In this document: piece after piece, positions 53,287 to 62,338 of the stretch
Layout: every line of letters begins with the position of its first letter
Position numbering within the stretch: the stretch's first letter is position 1
Assembly (NCBI RefSeq): GCF_014905115.1
Contig: NZ_CP041235.1
Coordinates: 2,046,001-2,110,000 of the forward strand
Reading direction: 5' to 3'
DNA: 64,000 nt
Source of the DNA: Sulfurimonas sediminis
GTDB taxonomy: Bacteria; Campylobacterota; Campylobacteria; Campylobacterales; Sulfurimonadaceae
The notes under the pieces: model-generated
What the model was told of the DNA's origin: nothing
The model's input: the letters and a program-made list of their open reading frames with translations, nothing else
Databases searched by the model: none
Position numbers and translations under genes: made by a program

Positions 53287-56004
53287 TTAAACGGTCTCTA
53301 TCTTAATGGTATCTGCCAAGATATAGCAGATATAGCCACGCACTTCATCTCCCGTTATCTCTTTGACTGCTTTTACATAGTATCGAACCTGCTTGCGATG
53401 CTCTTCGGTAAAATGCATCGCACTTTTATAGTCTATCACACTCCACTCTCCTTTTTCATGCTTGACCAACAAATCAAGATAACGCAGATTGTTTTTATAG
53501 CGCAGGGCCTTTTCTTTGTAACATACTCCCCGGGTCAAAGTCAAAAACTCCGGTGTAGTGACAAGCCTCTCTATTCTCTGCTGTATATCATCGACCTCTG
53601 ATTCTGTGAGCATAAAGCCATATTTGTTCAGCATCATATCTTTGGCATCCAGCAGTGCTTCTTGTGTAAACTCCTGCATCATTTCCAGGGTATAGTGCAA
53701 GGCAATACCAAAATTAATAGCTTGCAAATCCTCTTCATTTTGTCTTTCTAATGCCAACAAATCACTCTGTGTCCCGTAATAGATATTTTCAAACGAAAGT
53801 TTTTTATGCACCTGCGGTACATTTCTGGCTTTACATGTAGAGCGTAGTTCTCCGAAGCTTTGAGGTTGCAAATCCAGCAGTGCAAACATGGAATCTTTTG
53901 GTTTTGCAAGTATGATCAGATTTTCTCTTGCTCTGGTAAAAGCAACATACAGAGCATTTAAACTGTCTTCTCGTATAAGCTCTTTTTCTTTGGCAAGAGC
54001 ATAGGCATAATCATGGTCAATAAGCTCTCTGTTTTTTGTTCTCAGGTAAAGATTTTGCAGTTTGATACCGTCATAATTGTAAATAATGGCATCTCTTGGG
54101 GCAGGAGCTTTCTTCAGTCTGTCCATGACAATGACATGCTCATACTCCAGACCTTTTGATTTATGTACCGTTAAAACCCTCACTCCGCTGATGTCAGCTG
54201 CCGCTGCAGAAGTATCAAGTCTTTCATATTCAAACAAAAGCGCTTCAATATCTGCATATTTGGATACAGCACTTAAAAAGCGAATAAGATGAAAATCATC
54301 CTGAAAAAGCCGGTACTCCTCTATACATCTCTTCACAACATCCACAAGTCTGACACTGTTAAAATCTACATTGGCAACAGCCCTGACCTCCTGATTTATC
54401 AAAGCAAAAAAATTCTGTCTATAAATCTCTTCTCTGAAATAGAGATATTTCAAGTACTCCAAAACAGCCTTGACACTTCTTTGGTTGATGAGCTTCGTGG
54501 TTGTTTCTGTGACAACCTCTATATTTTGTGCGTCAAGTCTGTTTTTAATGACCTGTCCGTCGCTGTTGGTTGCACATAAAACGGCAATGTCATTCACATC
54601 TGCGCCCAGATCTATCAAGCGCTTTACCTGCTCAACCAGTGCATCCAGAAGCTCCTCGTCTGCAATCACTTCGACAAAACCGCCCTGTGCCTCTTTGCGA
54701 ACAAGCTGAGGGGTGTAGTTTTTTATTTTATCCGCAAAGACTCTGTTGACAAACTCTATGACCTCTTTTTGCGAACGGTAATTTGTCAAGAGTTTCTTCA
54801 CCTCGGTACGGTGCTCTTTTGCCACCTCCCCAAAAAGTGCCGACACACCTCCTCTAAAACGGTAAATAGACTGTTTCACATCCCCCACAAAGAAAAAACT
54901 TCCCTCACTGCAGACACCCGCACCCGAAGTTATCTCTGTAATAAGCGGTTTTAAAATCTCATACTGCAGCACGCTGGTATCTTGAAACTCATCAAGCAGC
55001 ATGTGCTCTATCGTTGCATCGAGGCGAAAGTATAAAAATTCACTTTCATTAAGACGGTGCAAAATTTCATACACCAGAAGCGTCACATCAGAAAAGCTGA
55101 GTTCCCCCTCATCAACATAGAGTGCTTTTTTTGCTTTTTTGTAAAGTTCTACAAGTTCATTCAAAGCATAAAAGAAGTTCTGCTCTTTTGCCTTTGCATG
55201 TGCTTTGATGGCATTTTGGATTACATGTAACTGTGCATCCATCTCAGGTGTAAAACATTTTTTAAAGACCCAGTAGTTCAGACTCTCTTTATAGACCCAT
55301 GTTTTTGCTTTGAGTGCTTCAAAATTTTGAGCAACAACGGCTTTTTGCAGTGTCGCCGATGCCTCTTTGCAGTTTTTTACAATATTTTGCAACAAAGAGA
55401 GCCCCTGCATCGCCTCCTCTTCATACGCCTGTGTCGATTTTTTTTGAAACTTCAGATGAGAAAGTTCCTCTTTTTTAAGATAAAAATCATCCAGCAGTGC
55501 AAAAATATCACTGACACGTTTGTTTGATTCCAAAGAGAGATTGATAAGCGTCTTGCGTTTGTTGGCAACACTCACCTCTTTTAAAAAACGAGACATCAGT
55601 TTGACTTCATGCTGGGCATTCGCCGTTGAAAAATCGGGCATCAAAGAGGCATACAGAGAAAATTTTCTCAAAATCTGCGCAAAAAAGCTGTCTATGGTCA
55701 TAATCTTTGTATGGGCATTCAAAAACTCGGCCAAAATTTGCGACCGTTTTGCCAGAATCTCTTTTTCGGACATCCCGCACTCTTTGGCAATCTCATACAG
55801 TTCCATACGTGATTCCAAGGCCTGCAGTGTCTCAACAATCCGCTCACTCATCTCGGCAGCCGCTTTGTTTGTAAAAGTAAGCGCCAAAACCTTCGCAGGC
55901 TCCGCCCCTTTAAAAAGCAGAGCAAGATAGCGCACAACAAGCATAAAAGTCTTCCCACTCCCCGCACTTGCTTCGTAGGCAAGATTATTTATAAACTTAG
56001 ACAT
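53287..56004 (-). CDS. addA: AddA-like helicase-nuclease
   Basis: UvrD-type helicase with a C-terminal nuclease domain; with AddB it resects double-strand ends and degrades linear foreign DNA. The 905 residues have Walker A ASAGSGKTFML (residues 11-21), DEFQD near residue 340, motif V/VI blocks (GVRVLTVHKSKGLEYEHV; YVAFTRARENL), and a PD-(D/E)XK nuclease with VIDYKSA (about residue 870). Its ATG at 56004 overlaps the hepT stop by 8 bases (ATGTCTAA). In this window the partner addB lies 3.5 kb away, separated by defence genes. TTACATGTAA at 55221 lies within. Confidence 0.92.
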   Translation of the reverse strand: MSKFINNLAYEASAGSGKTFMLVVRYLALLFKGAEPAKVLALTFTNKAAAEMSERIVETLQALESRMELYEIAKECGMSEKEILAKRSQILAEFLNAHTKIMTIDSFFAQILRKFSLYASLMPDFSTANAQHEVKLMSRFLKEVSVANKRKTLINLSLESNKRVSDIFALLDDFYLKKEELSHLKFQKKSTQAYEEEAMQGLSLLQNIVKNCKEASATLQKAVVAQNFEALKAKTWVYKESLNYWVFKKCFTPEMDAQLHVIQNAIKAHAKAKEQNFFYALNELVELYKKAKKALYVDEGELSFSDVTLLVYEILHRLNESEFLYFRLDATIEHMLLDEFQDTSVLQYEILKPLITEITSGAGVCSEGSFFFVGDVKQSIYRFRGGVSALFGEVAKEHRTEVKKLLTNYRSQKEVIEFVNRVFADKIKNYTPQLVRKEAQGGFVEVIADEELLDALVEQVKRLIDLGADVNDIAVLCATNSDGQVIKNRLDAQNIEVVTETTTKLINQRSVKAVLEYLKYLYFREEIYRQNFFALINQEVRAVANVDFNSVRLVDVVKRCIEEYRLFQDDFHLIRFLSAVSKYADIEALLFEYERLDTSAAAADISGVRVLTVHKSKGLEYEHVIVMDRLKKAPAPRDAIIYNYDGIKLQNLYLRTKNRELIDHDYAYALAKEKELIREDSLNALYVAFTRARENLIILAKPKDSMFALLDLQPQSFGELRSTCKARNVPQVHKKLSFENIYYGTQSDLLALERQNEEDLQAINFGIALHYTLEMMQEFTQEALLDAKDMMLNKYGFMLTESEVDDIQQRIERLVTTPEFLTLTRGVCYKEKALRYKNNLRYLDLLVKHEKGEWSVIDYKSAMHFTEEHRKQVRYYVKAVKEITGDEVRGYICYILADTIKIETV

Positions 56005-56377
56005 GAAGATCTTTTATTATTTCAACAGTTGCTTCTAAAAGATTTTGTATGTCATTTTGACAAATTTCAAATATTACCTCCGCATCCAAATCAAAATAGT
56101 GATGAGATAAGACATCTCGCACCCCCTTTACCTGTCTCCACGGAATATTTGGATACTGAGGCAATATTTTTCCCTCAGACAATTTATCAATATTTTTAAA
56201 GCCCTCTCCAATAGCAATTAGTCTCATTGAGATACTATCAAGTTTTAAAAGTCCCTCATCGTTTTTTAAAAAATCATCACTTGAATTTATTCTTTGGCAT
56301 CTTTGAATAATGAGTTCTAATGATATTCGTATATCATCAAGTGTGGACAAAATCATTCTTTGTTTATCACTAAGCAT
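55997..56377 (-). CDS. hepT: HepT-like toxin (DUF86, HEPN family)
   Basis: Toxin half of a HepT/MntA system: a HEPN ribonuclease. The 126-residue helical protein has the active motif R-x4-H-x-Y at R87, H92 and Y94 in RDVLSHHYF. It overlaps mntA by 8 bases upstream and addA by 8 bases downstream, so translation of the toxin and AddA are linked. In described pairs MntA adenylates a Tyr near this motif and blocks activity; Y94 is the candidate. Confidence 0.9.
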   Translation of the reverse strand: MLSDKQRMILSTLDDIRISLELIIQRCQRINSSDDFLKNDEGLLKLDSISMRLIAIGEGFKNIDKLSEGKILPQYPNIPWRQVKGVRDVLSHHYFDLDAEVIFEICQNDIQNLLEATVEIIKDLHV

Positions 56378-56657
56378 AAATCAAATCTTTTTGAATCATT
56401 TCTAAGAAAAAAGGTTTCATATTTTTATGTTCACGGACAATATCAACTTTTGTATGCAAATCATCTTCTATCTGCTCTTTTATAGCAATCATATCAAACA
56501 TATTAGGTCTCATTTTTACAAAAATATCTATATCACTCTGCGGTGTTGCTTCATCTCTTGCATAACTTCCGAACAACCCAATTTTTTCAACCGCATATTG
56601 TTTATGAAACTCGGGATAATGTTCTTTTAAATAATTAAGTACATCACGTTTTGTCAT
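56370..56657 (-). CDS. mntA: MntA-like nucleotidyltransferase antitoxin
   Basis: Minimal nucleotidyltransferase of 95 residues with the full GS-x10-DxD motif, G30-S31 to D42-x-D44 (GSYARDEATPQSDID), and a further acidic residue later (VDIVRE). It precedes hepT and should neutralise it by AMP transfer, the mechanism known for this pair. It sits between mcrB (67 bases upstream) and hepT. Confidence 0.9.
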   Translation of the reverse strand: MTKRDVLNYLKEHYPEFHKQYAVEKIGLFGSYARDEATPQSDIDIFVKMRPNMFDMIAIKEQIEDDLHTKVDIVREHKNMKPFFLEMIQKDLIYA

Positions 56658-56723
56658 AATAATATACCTCTTTTTGCTTTCTTAAGTGTATTATAGCATT
56701 TCTGTAAATAACAAACTTAGCCA

Positions 56724-58316
56724 TTATTTTTCTCTCAAGACCTCTTTCATTATCTCATCTGCACTTTTTTCATCGGCATAAAAATACTCTTCTAAAAGCG
56801 GTTTTATTTTATACTCTTTTACAAATATTAAATCTTCATCATTTTGTACATTCATAAAATAACTATGCCCAAGTTGGTAATCTTCACTTAACTTTGCAGT
56901 AATGTAATTGTTTAGTTCCTGCATACATTCTCTAGCACTGTCGTTTTTAACTAATTCAAGATTTGGTTTCATCTTTAAAAATGTAAATCTTCGTCTCAGT
57001 GCTATATCTATTGTCGCTATTGATTTATCAGTTGAATTCATCGTTGCAATAATATAAAGATTTGAAGGCACTTTAAATTTCTCCTTAGAGTATGGAAGTG
57101 TCACTTCATAAATATCTCTCTTATCTTCTTCTATAAGCGTGATAAGTTCACCAAAAATTTTAGATATATTCCCTCTGTTTATTTCGTCTATTACTATGTA
57201 AAAATTCTTTTCATTTTTTACATCAACTCGATTTTTCTTAATTATCTCAACAATTTTTTTGGCTAATGGATAATAAAAATCTGATAAAGAAATAGTATCT
57301 TTTTTTACATCTAAATTTTTAATATCTACTGGTTTATGAATCTTATCCCGCAACATTGCATTCACCACGGTTCCTAAATCATTCTTTTTAACATATTGAG
57401 AATCTTTAGCATTTTCAGATTGAAGTAAAATTGTTTTTTCTTTTACATCATGAATGATAATACTAGCACCCGTCACTTTTTTTAATGTTTCTAATTCTTC
57501 ATTTATAAAACTCGTTCTAAATATATCGTACGCTTCATCAAAAGAGATATGTTTAAGCTCTTTTTCTTTCACTTGATTTATAGCTTTAGCTGACACTCTT
57601 TTAAATATTCCATCTTCTAACTCAATATTTCCATTTTCATTCGGTCGGAAACCTTCTATAAAATCTTCATAAGAATAACTCTGATGAAATGTTACAAATT
57701 CTACTCTTTTTTCGTCTTGTATGGTTTGAAAAATTTCATCATTTAAACTCACTTTTTCATTTTGTGAAATAGTGTCAAATATCTCTTTTTGACTTTTTCC
57801 CTCTTCAATCATAGAAATTAGATTTTGGTAATTATGAGTTTTACCAACACCTGGAGCACCATAAAGGATTATGTTTTTAATATTTAATATATTTTTATCT
57901 TCTCTAATTAAATCTTTTTCTTCCTCATTAATACTGTCTATTTCTATCTCATAGTGCAATTCATTTTTTGCAAATTCTAAAAATCTTTTTTTATTTCCTT
58001 CTTTAATTTTTCCACTCTTGGAATCTTGCCAATCTCCACCCCAACCTTGATTTATATATACTTCATCATTTGCTAGCTTAACAATCTCATTATCTTTTAT
58101 AAAAAATCTTTTTTCAGGATCTTTAATATTTTGTTTCCAAATCTCAAAATCTTGTTTATTTTTAATAATTCCTCTTGATCCACCTATTTCATCTCGAAAT
58201 ACTTTTTTTAAATCAATATATGAAATATTTGGATGTTCACTTACATATTTTTTAACAATTTCTATAACCAATCTATTTAACGCATTAATGCGTTTTCCAT
58301 TAAAATAATATGCCAT
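56724..58316 (-). CDS. mcrB: McrB-like AAA+ GTPase of a McrBC restriction system
   Basis: Motor subunit of a modification-dependent restriction enzyme. AAA+ domain (about residues 145-510): Walker A GAPGVGKT (153-160), Walker B VIDEINRGNISKIFGE, the nucleotide sensor MNSTDKS as in the McrB-specific MNxxDRS, and arginine finger ALRRRF. The N-terminal 125 residues hold no DNA-recognition domain I can name (no SRA or EVE pattern) and should set substrate choice. It starts inside the mcrC 3' end (17-base overlap), the reverse of the E. coli mcrB-mcrC order. Confidence 0.9.
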   Translation of the reverse strand: MAYYFNGKRINALNRLVIEIVKKYVSEHPNISYIDLKKVFRDEIGGSRGIIKNKQDFEIWKQNIKDPEKRFFIKDNEIVKLANDEVYINQGWGGDWQDSKSGKIKEGNKKRFLEFAKNELHYEIEIDSINEEEKDLIREDKNILNIKNIILYGAPGVGKTHNYQNLISMIEEGKSQKEIFDTISQNEKVSLNDEIFQTIQDEKRVEFVTFHQSYSYEDFIEGFRPNENGNIELEDGIFKRVSAKAINQVKEKELKHISFDEAYDIFRTSFINEELETLKKVTGASIIIHDVKEKTILLQSENAKDSQYVKKNDLGTVVNAMLRDKIHKPVDIKNLDVKKDTISLSDFYYPLAKKIVEIIKKNRVDVKNEKNFYIVIDEINRGNISKIFGELITLIEEDKRDIYEVTLPYSKEKFKVPSNLYIIATMNSTDKSIATIDIALRRRFTFLKMKPNLELVKNDSARECMQELNNYITAKLSEDYQLGHSYFMNVQNDEDLIFVKEYKIKPLLEEYFYADEKSADEIMKEVLREK

Positions 58317-59451
58317 CTAAAATATCCTTTACTCTCAATTTAATTTCTTTTATATACTCACCATACCCACACCCATCAAACCCTAAATCCAAACTTTTTA
58401 TCTTCATATTAATCCCGTTTTCATTGACACCCAGAACCAAATCATTATCAAAATTCTTTAAATGTTTTGGATACAATAGCATTGTATTTTTTATTTTATA
58501 ATTATTGCCATAAACATACATCTGAAACTTATCATCTCTTTTAATGTCTCTTAGTGCGTTTAACTTCTTATATTTTGTATCTATTATCAAGTTACCTACA
58601 ATGATGTCAGGTTTTAAAGTCAAATCTTTATAGACATCATAACTTTGTAATTGTGTGTTTAGCTCACGCGCTTTTATCATTTTACCAACAAATCGTTCAA
58701 AAAGTATATTCATATCAAATAAAAAGGCAAAACTTTTTTTATCTTTTTCAAAAAGTGGAATTAATTGGCGTAATAATAAAAGTGCAAACTCAAAATTCGC
58801 TTTAAACCTGTTATTGAGTCGATTAAAGTTTATATCTAATCTATTTATATCAAACTGTTTCACTTGAACTTCGTCAAGTACAAGTTCACACTGTTTTAGC
58901 AACTTTTTATTTTTAGCAAATGATAGTAAACTTTTAATGGCATACAAGAAAAATTGATTAAGTCTGTTGTCCATACTAAACTCATCATATTCACAATAAA
59001 TTTTGTTTTTTACAAAGTTATATTTCAGATTTTCATTTATGAGATACTTTCCCCGTAATGTCGTTAAGTTCTCTTTTTCGGTAACATACTCCTTATAAAT
59101 CCCTGCCTGAAATTCTTTAAATAGCCCTCGTGCAAAGAGTTGTATAAAAACTTCTAAAATATTGTGTTTTTCATTTTTACAAGAAGCAATATTTTCATTT
59201 TCTAACTTTATATCATACACATACATCAACATATAAATAAAAATATCTAAATTAATTTCATCATCTTTTTTGATAATTTTAGGCAATAAATAAAAATCTT
59301 CATCCCCAAAATTCAGTATCCCGCAATATTGTTGTGATTTTAAGATATTCCAATCAAGTTTAAAATATTTATGAAGTTTAGTGGTATTAACGATGTGGCT
59401 TTTCAGTTCTTTATTTTCAATTTCACTATATTCATAAATAATATTTTGCAT
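58300..59451 (-). CDS. mcrC: McrC-like nuclease of a McrBC restriction system
   Basis: Nuclease partner of McrB. The 383-residue protein has the McrC-type N-terminal part and a C-terminal PD-(D/E)XK site: LKPDIIVGN then IIDTKYKKL (about residues 278-295). Base composition is visibly AT-richer than addB and addA on its sides, and no TTACATGTAA palindrome is present, both hinting at separate arrival. It starts 11 bases past the addB stop. Confidence 0.9.
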   Translation of the reverse strand: MQNIIYEYSEIENKELKSHIVNTTKLHKYFKLDWNILKSQQYCGILNFGDEDFYLLPKIIKKDDEINLDIFIYMLMYVYDIKLENENIASCKNEKHNILEVFIQLFARGLFKEFQAGIYKEYVTEKENLTTLRGKYLINENLKYNFVKNKIYCEYDEFSMDNRLNQFFLYAIKSLLSFAKNKKLLKQCELVLDEVQVKQFDINRLDINFNRLNNRFKANFEFALLLLRQLIPLFEKDKKSFAFLFDMNILFERFVGKMIKARELNTQLQSYDVYKDLTLKPDIIVGNLIIDTKYKKLNALRDIKRDDKFQMYVYGNNYKIKNTMLLYPKHLKNFDNDLVLGVNENGINMKIKSLDLGFDGCGYGEYIKEIKLRVKDILDGILF

Positions 59452-59462
59452 TGTACTTACAA

Positions 59463-61808
59463 TTAATCTCTATTGCACATAATGGCATATTCACAAAACT
59501 GGCAGGGTTTTGTCTCTTCACATTTTTCAAAGTTGACGGACTCTATGGCAAGGAGATCTTTGATGTGAGATTTTAGTATTTCTGTTTTTTCTTGCAAAAA
59601 TGCTTCCGGGATGATTTGGCACTCTTTCAAATCATAAAAACCGCAACGCTCGACATTTCCAAAACCACCGGCTAAAAGAGCATAAAATTCAAGCTGAAAG
59701 TCCGTTGCCTCTGTATAGTTGTTTTTATTGTAAAGCGTGTAGGCACCTGTTTTGTAGTCAAGGACCTCGATAAGATTCTCTTTTTTGTCTATTCTGTCGA
59801 TTTGACCGACAATTTTCATGCCTGCAAAATTCGTTTCCAAAAGCTCTTCTGTTTTAAATACTCTCCAGCCTTTTTCAAACCGTTCTGTTTCAGCCTCTGC
59901 AAAAGGCTCCAGACGCTTTTTTTGCATCGCAACAAGATACTTGTCAAGCTCACTCTCCCCGCAAAATTCATCCAGAGCTTTGTTGATATCTTTTTTGAGT
60001 TTTTCGGCATCCGTGTAAAAATTCTGTTTTTCATAGACTGCTTTTAGGGCACTGTGCACAACATTGCCTATTTCGTACTCCTGAGGCATATCTTTTGGAA
60101 TTTCATGGTTTTTTATATGTTGAATGTATTTATAATAATATTTACGCTTACATGTAAGGAAGGTTTTCAGCCTGCTGGCAGAGAGTGCTACATTTTTAAA
60201 ACTGTACTCTTGCACTATCTCCTCTTCTTTTAGCAAACCTGATTCTCTTCGCTGAAAGAGAATTTCAGCGTAGTCCAGCTCGCTGTGCTCGTTTTTCTGT
60301 GTAATGCCGAGTTGTTTTAAAAACCTCGAACCGCTGCTCTCACTTGAGTTGACATAGGCGATTGCCACCTCTTTTGAGCGTGATATCAGCATTTGGTAGT
60401 AATGTTTTTGCAGGCTTTCTCTGTCTCCCATCGTCGGCAAAGAGGCGGCTTTTCGTATCTGTGTATTTAAAAACATATCTTTGTCACTGCGTTTTGGGAC
60501 ATTTTTATCATCAAAATCTATAATAATCACCGCATCAAAATGGACACTTCTTGTCTCAAGTACCCCCATTACCGTCACTTTGCCCCCACGGACATCATCC
60601 ACAGTTCTCAAAGCCAGACGCTGCATAAAAATATTTAAGAGTGATTTTACGCCCATATCCTGCATAAAAGGCAAAAGTTTTTCTATTTTATGCAACTCCT
60701 CGTTCAATATTTTCTTCTCCTGTCTGTTGGTAAAAAAACCAGCCACTTCCTGCATTTTTTGTATAAAATCAATCTCTGAAACTTTTTTATAATAGAGTCC
60801 GTGCAGAAGTAAAAAAAGTTCATCCCCCACTCTTTGCATACGCGCCTCATTCTCTTTGGAGTCCTGTTCTATGGCGTTTAATGTTGCTTCGATTTTTTTA
60901 TAGACTCCGGAGTGACGAAACGACTCTCCCATTGCAAAGTTCAGATTACATTTTTGATCAAAACTTTTGAGTATCGGTGCTGCGGTTTCATTGGGCAAAA
61001 TAACGGCTATGTTTTGGGGGTTGTAGCCTTTTTGTACAAATTCATAAATTTTCTGCTGCACGAAGGCAACCTGCAAAAGAGATTCGCTGAAACTGTTACA
61101 TGTAAGCTGATAATTTGTAGGGATTTTTTCTTTTGTGAGTGTTTTGATGCTGTTGAAATCGAGTTCATATATGAATCCGGCTTCCAGTGCAAACCCAAGT
61201 TCACCCAGTTTGTTTTGCATCTTTTCATTAAAACGCGTCGCCCAGAAACGAAGTTTTATGGACATAAACGACTTCGCCTTTTGCAGCAGTTCAAGCTCAA
61301 AGTTTGTCAGATGCCCGTCTAAATAAATCGTCACATTTTGATGTGTTTTTGCATAGCTAGCATTAAATTCATAAAGTTTGGGCAGAAATATTCTATCGAG
61401 CAGTTTTTTTTCATTGCACAGCTTTTCATAGCGTTTGTAAAGCTCTTGCAAAATGGCAATATGCTCTTCATACTCTGCATAAACATCGGCACTGCTTAAC
61501 AGATTGATATCATAAAGTTCTGCACTCAGTTCTTCGTAAAATTTAAAGATATACGAAGAATTTTTGGTAAAGGTAAAAAAATTACGCTCAATCTGAAGAT
61601 TTGCAAAGCCTTTAAAATCCGATGCTTCAAGCAAAAGCAGTATTCTGCTCTCATCATCTATAAATTTATAGCCTTTGACAAGCGTAAGTTTGGCGATAAA
61701 ATCGCTCATGGTAATGTAGTTGGGTAAAAAGAGCGTCTGCTCCTGTGTAGCAAGCTGCTCGTGACGAATAGCACGAGCAGTCGGAAGGACTATGGTTGTC
61801 TCCTCCAT
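59463..61808 (-). CDS. addB: AddB-like nuclease with Fe-S cluster
   Basis: Second subunit of the AddAB recombination nuclease. The 781-residue protein has a degenerate helicase fold and a C-terminal PD-(D/E)XK nuclease (VLDYKTG, about residue 685). Four cysteines for a [4Fe-4S] cluster lie in FLTCKRKYYY (about residue 560) and the end CQFCEYAIMC (C-x2-C-x5-C). The N-terminal P-loop is not evident (PTARAIRHEQ), as is usual for AddB. It starts 2 bases after the FixH gene. TTACATGTAA copies lie at 60148 (at the first cluster Cys) and 61096. Confidence 0.9.
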   Translation of the reverse strand: MEETTIVLPTARAIRHEQLATQEQTLFLPNYITMSDFIAKLTLVKGYKFIDDESRILLLLEASDFKGFANLQIERNFFTFTKNSSYIFKFYEELSAELYDINLLSSADVYAEYEEHIAILQELYKRYEKLCNEKKLLDRIFLPKLYEFNASYAKTHQNVTIYLDGHLTNFELELLQKAKSFMSIKLRFWATRFNEKMQNKLGELGFALEAGFIYELDFNSIKTLTKEKIPTNYQLTCNSFSESLLQVAFVQQKIYEFVQKGYNPQNIAVILPNETAAPILKSFDQKCNLNFAMGESFRHSGVYKKIEATLNAIEQDSKENEARMQRVGDELFLLLHGLYYKKVSEIDFIQKMQEVAGFFTNRQEKKILNEELHKIEKLLPFMQDMGVKSLLNIFMQRLALRTVDDVRGGKVTVMGVLETRSVHFDAVIIIDFDDKNVPKRSDKDMFLNTQIRKAASLPTMGDRESLQKHYYQMLISRSKEVAIAYVNSSESSGSRFLKQLGITQKNEHSELDYAEILFQRRESGLLKEEEIVQEYSFKNVALSASRLKTFLTCKRKYYYKYIQHIKNHEIPKDMPQEYEIGNVVHSALKAVYEKQNFYTDAEKLKKDINKALDEFCGESELDKYLVAMQKKRLEPFAEAETERFEKGWRVFKTEELLETNFAGMKIVGQIDRIDKKENLIEVLDYKTGAYTLYNKNNYTEATDFQLEFYALLAGGFGNVERCGFYDLKECQIIPEAFLQEKTEILKSHIKDLLAIESVNFEKCEETKPCQFCEYAIMCNRD

Positions 61809-61810
61809 AT

Positions 61811-62338
61811 TTAGTACTGTGAAGCTTCCTGGATGCTTCTGTCGTTTATGATGCGGGTATCTGTTTTGATAGCATAAAATCTACTCTTGTCACCGACATC
61901 AACTTTTAACAGCAGGTTCCAAACACCTGTTTTTGGAAATTTCACATCATGAAACACATAAAGACCCTCTTCAAAGAGAGGATCTTTGAGCGTTTTTGTG
62001 TAGGTCTCAACTTCAGGACGGCTGATTTCCAAAATCATTTTTGCGCCCTTGACGGCTTTGCCCTCTTTCGTTGTAAGGGCATACTTCACATCCGAACCAT
62101 TTTCTGAAATCCTGTCTGAAACAAATTTCAGTTTATATGCTTTGTCAAAAGCTATTCTCTGTTTAATCAGTTTGTTTGCATTTGCATCTGCATCCTGGTA
62201 TTTTGTCATATAATCATCACTTGGCTGTATGTCGGCCTTGCTTGTTTCTATAATTGTCCATACGCATAAGCCAAAAACACCTGTAATTGCCAGCCCTATT
62301 GCATAAGGCCAGAGTCTACCACTTTTTATAATGCTCAT
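61811..62338 (-). CDS. FixH-family cbb3 oxidase accessory protein
   Basis: 175-residue protein with one N-terminal transmembrane segment (about residues 10-30, WPYAIGLAITGVFGLCVWTI) and a periplasmic FixH-like beta domain (KGAKMILEISRP and FPKTGVWNLLLKVDV). FixH proteins act with copper handling or assembly of cbb3 cytochrome oxidase. It overlaps the TPM-like gene upstream by 23 bases and is followed closely by addB. Confidence 0.88.
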   Translation of the reverse strand: MSIIKSGRLWPYAIGLAITGVFGLCVWTIIETSKADIQPSDDYMTKYQDADANANKLIKQRIAFDKAYKLKFVSDRISENGSDVKYALTTKEGKAVKGAKMILEISRPEVETYTKTLKDPLFEEGLYVFHDVKFPKTGVWNLLLKVDVGDKSRFYAIKTDTRIINDRSIQEASQY

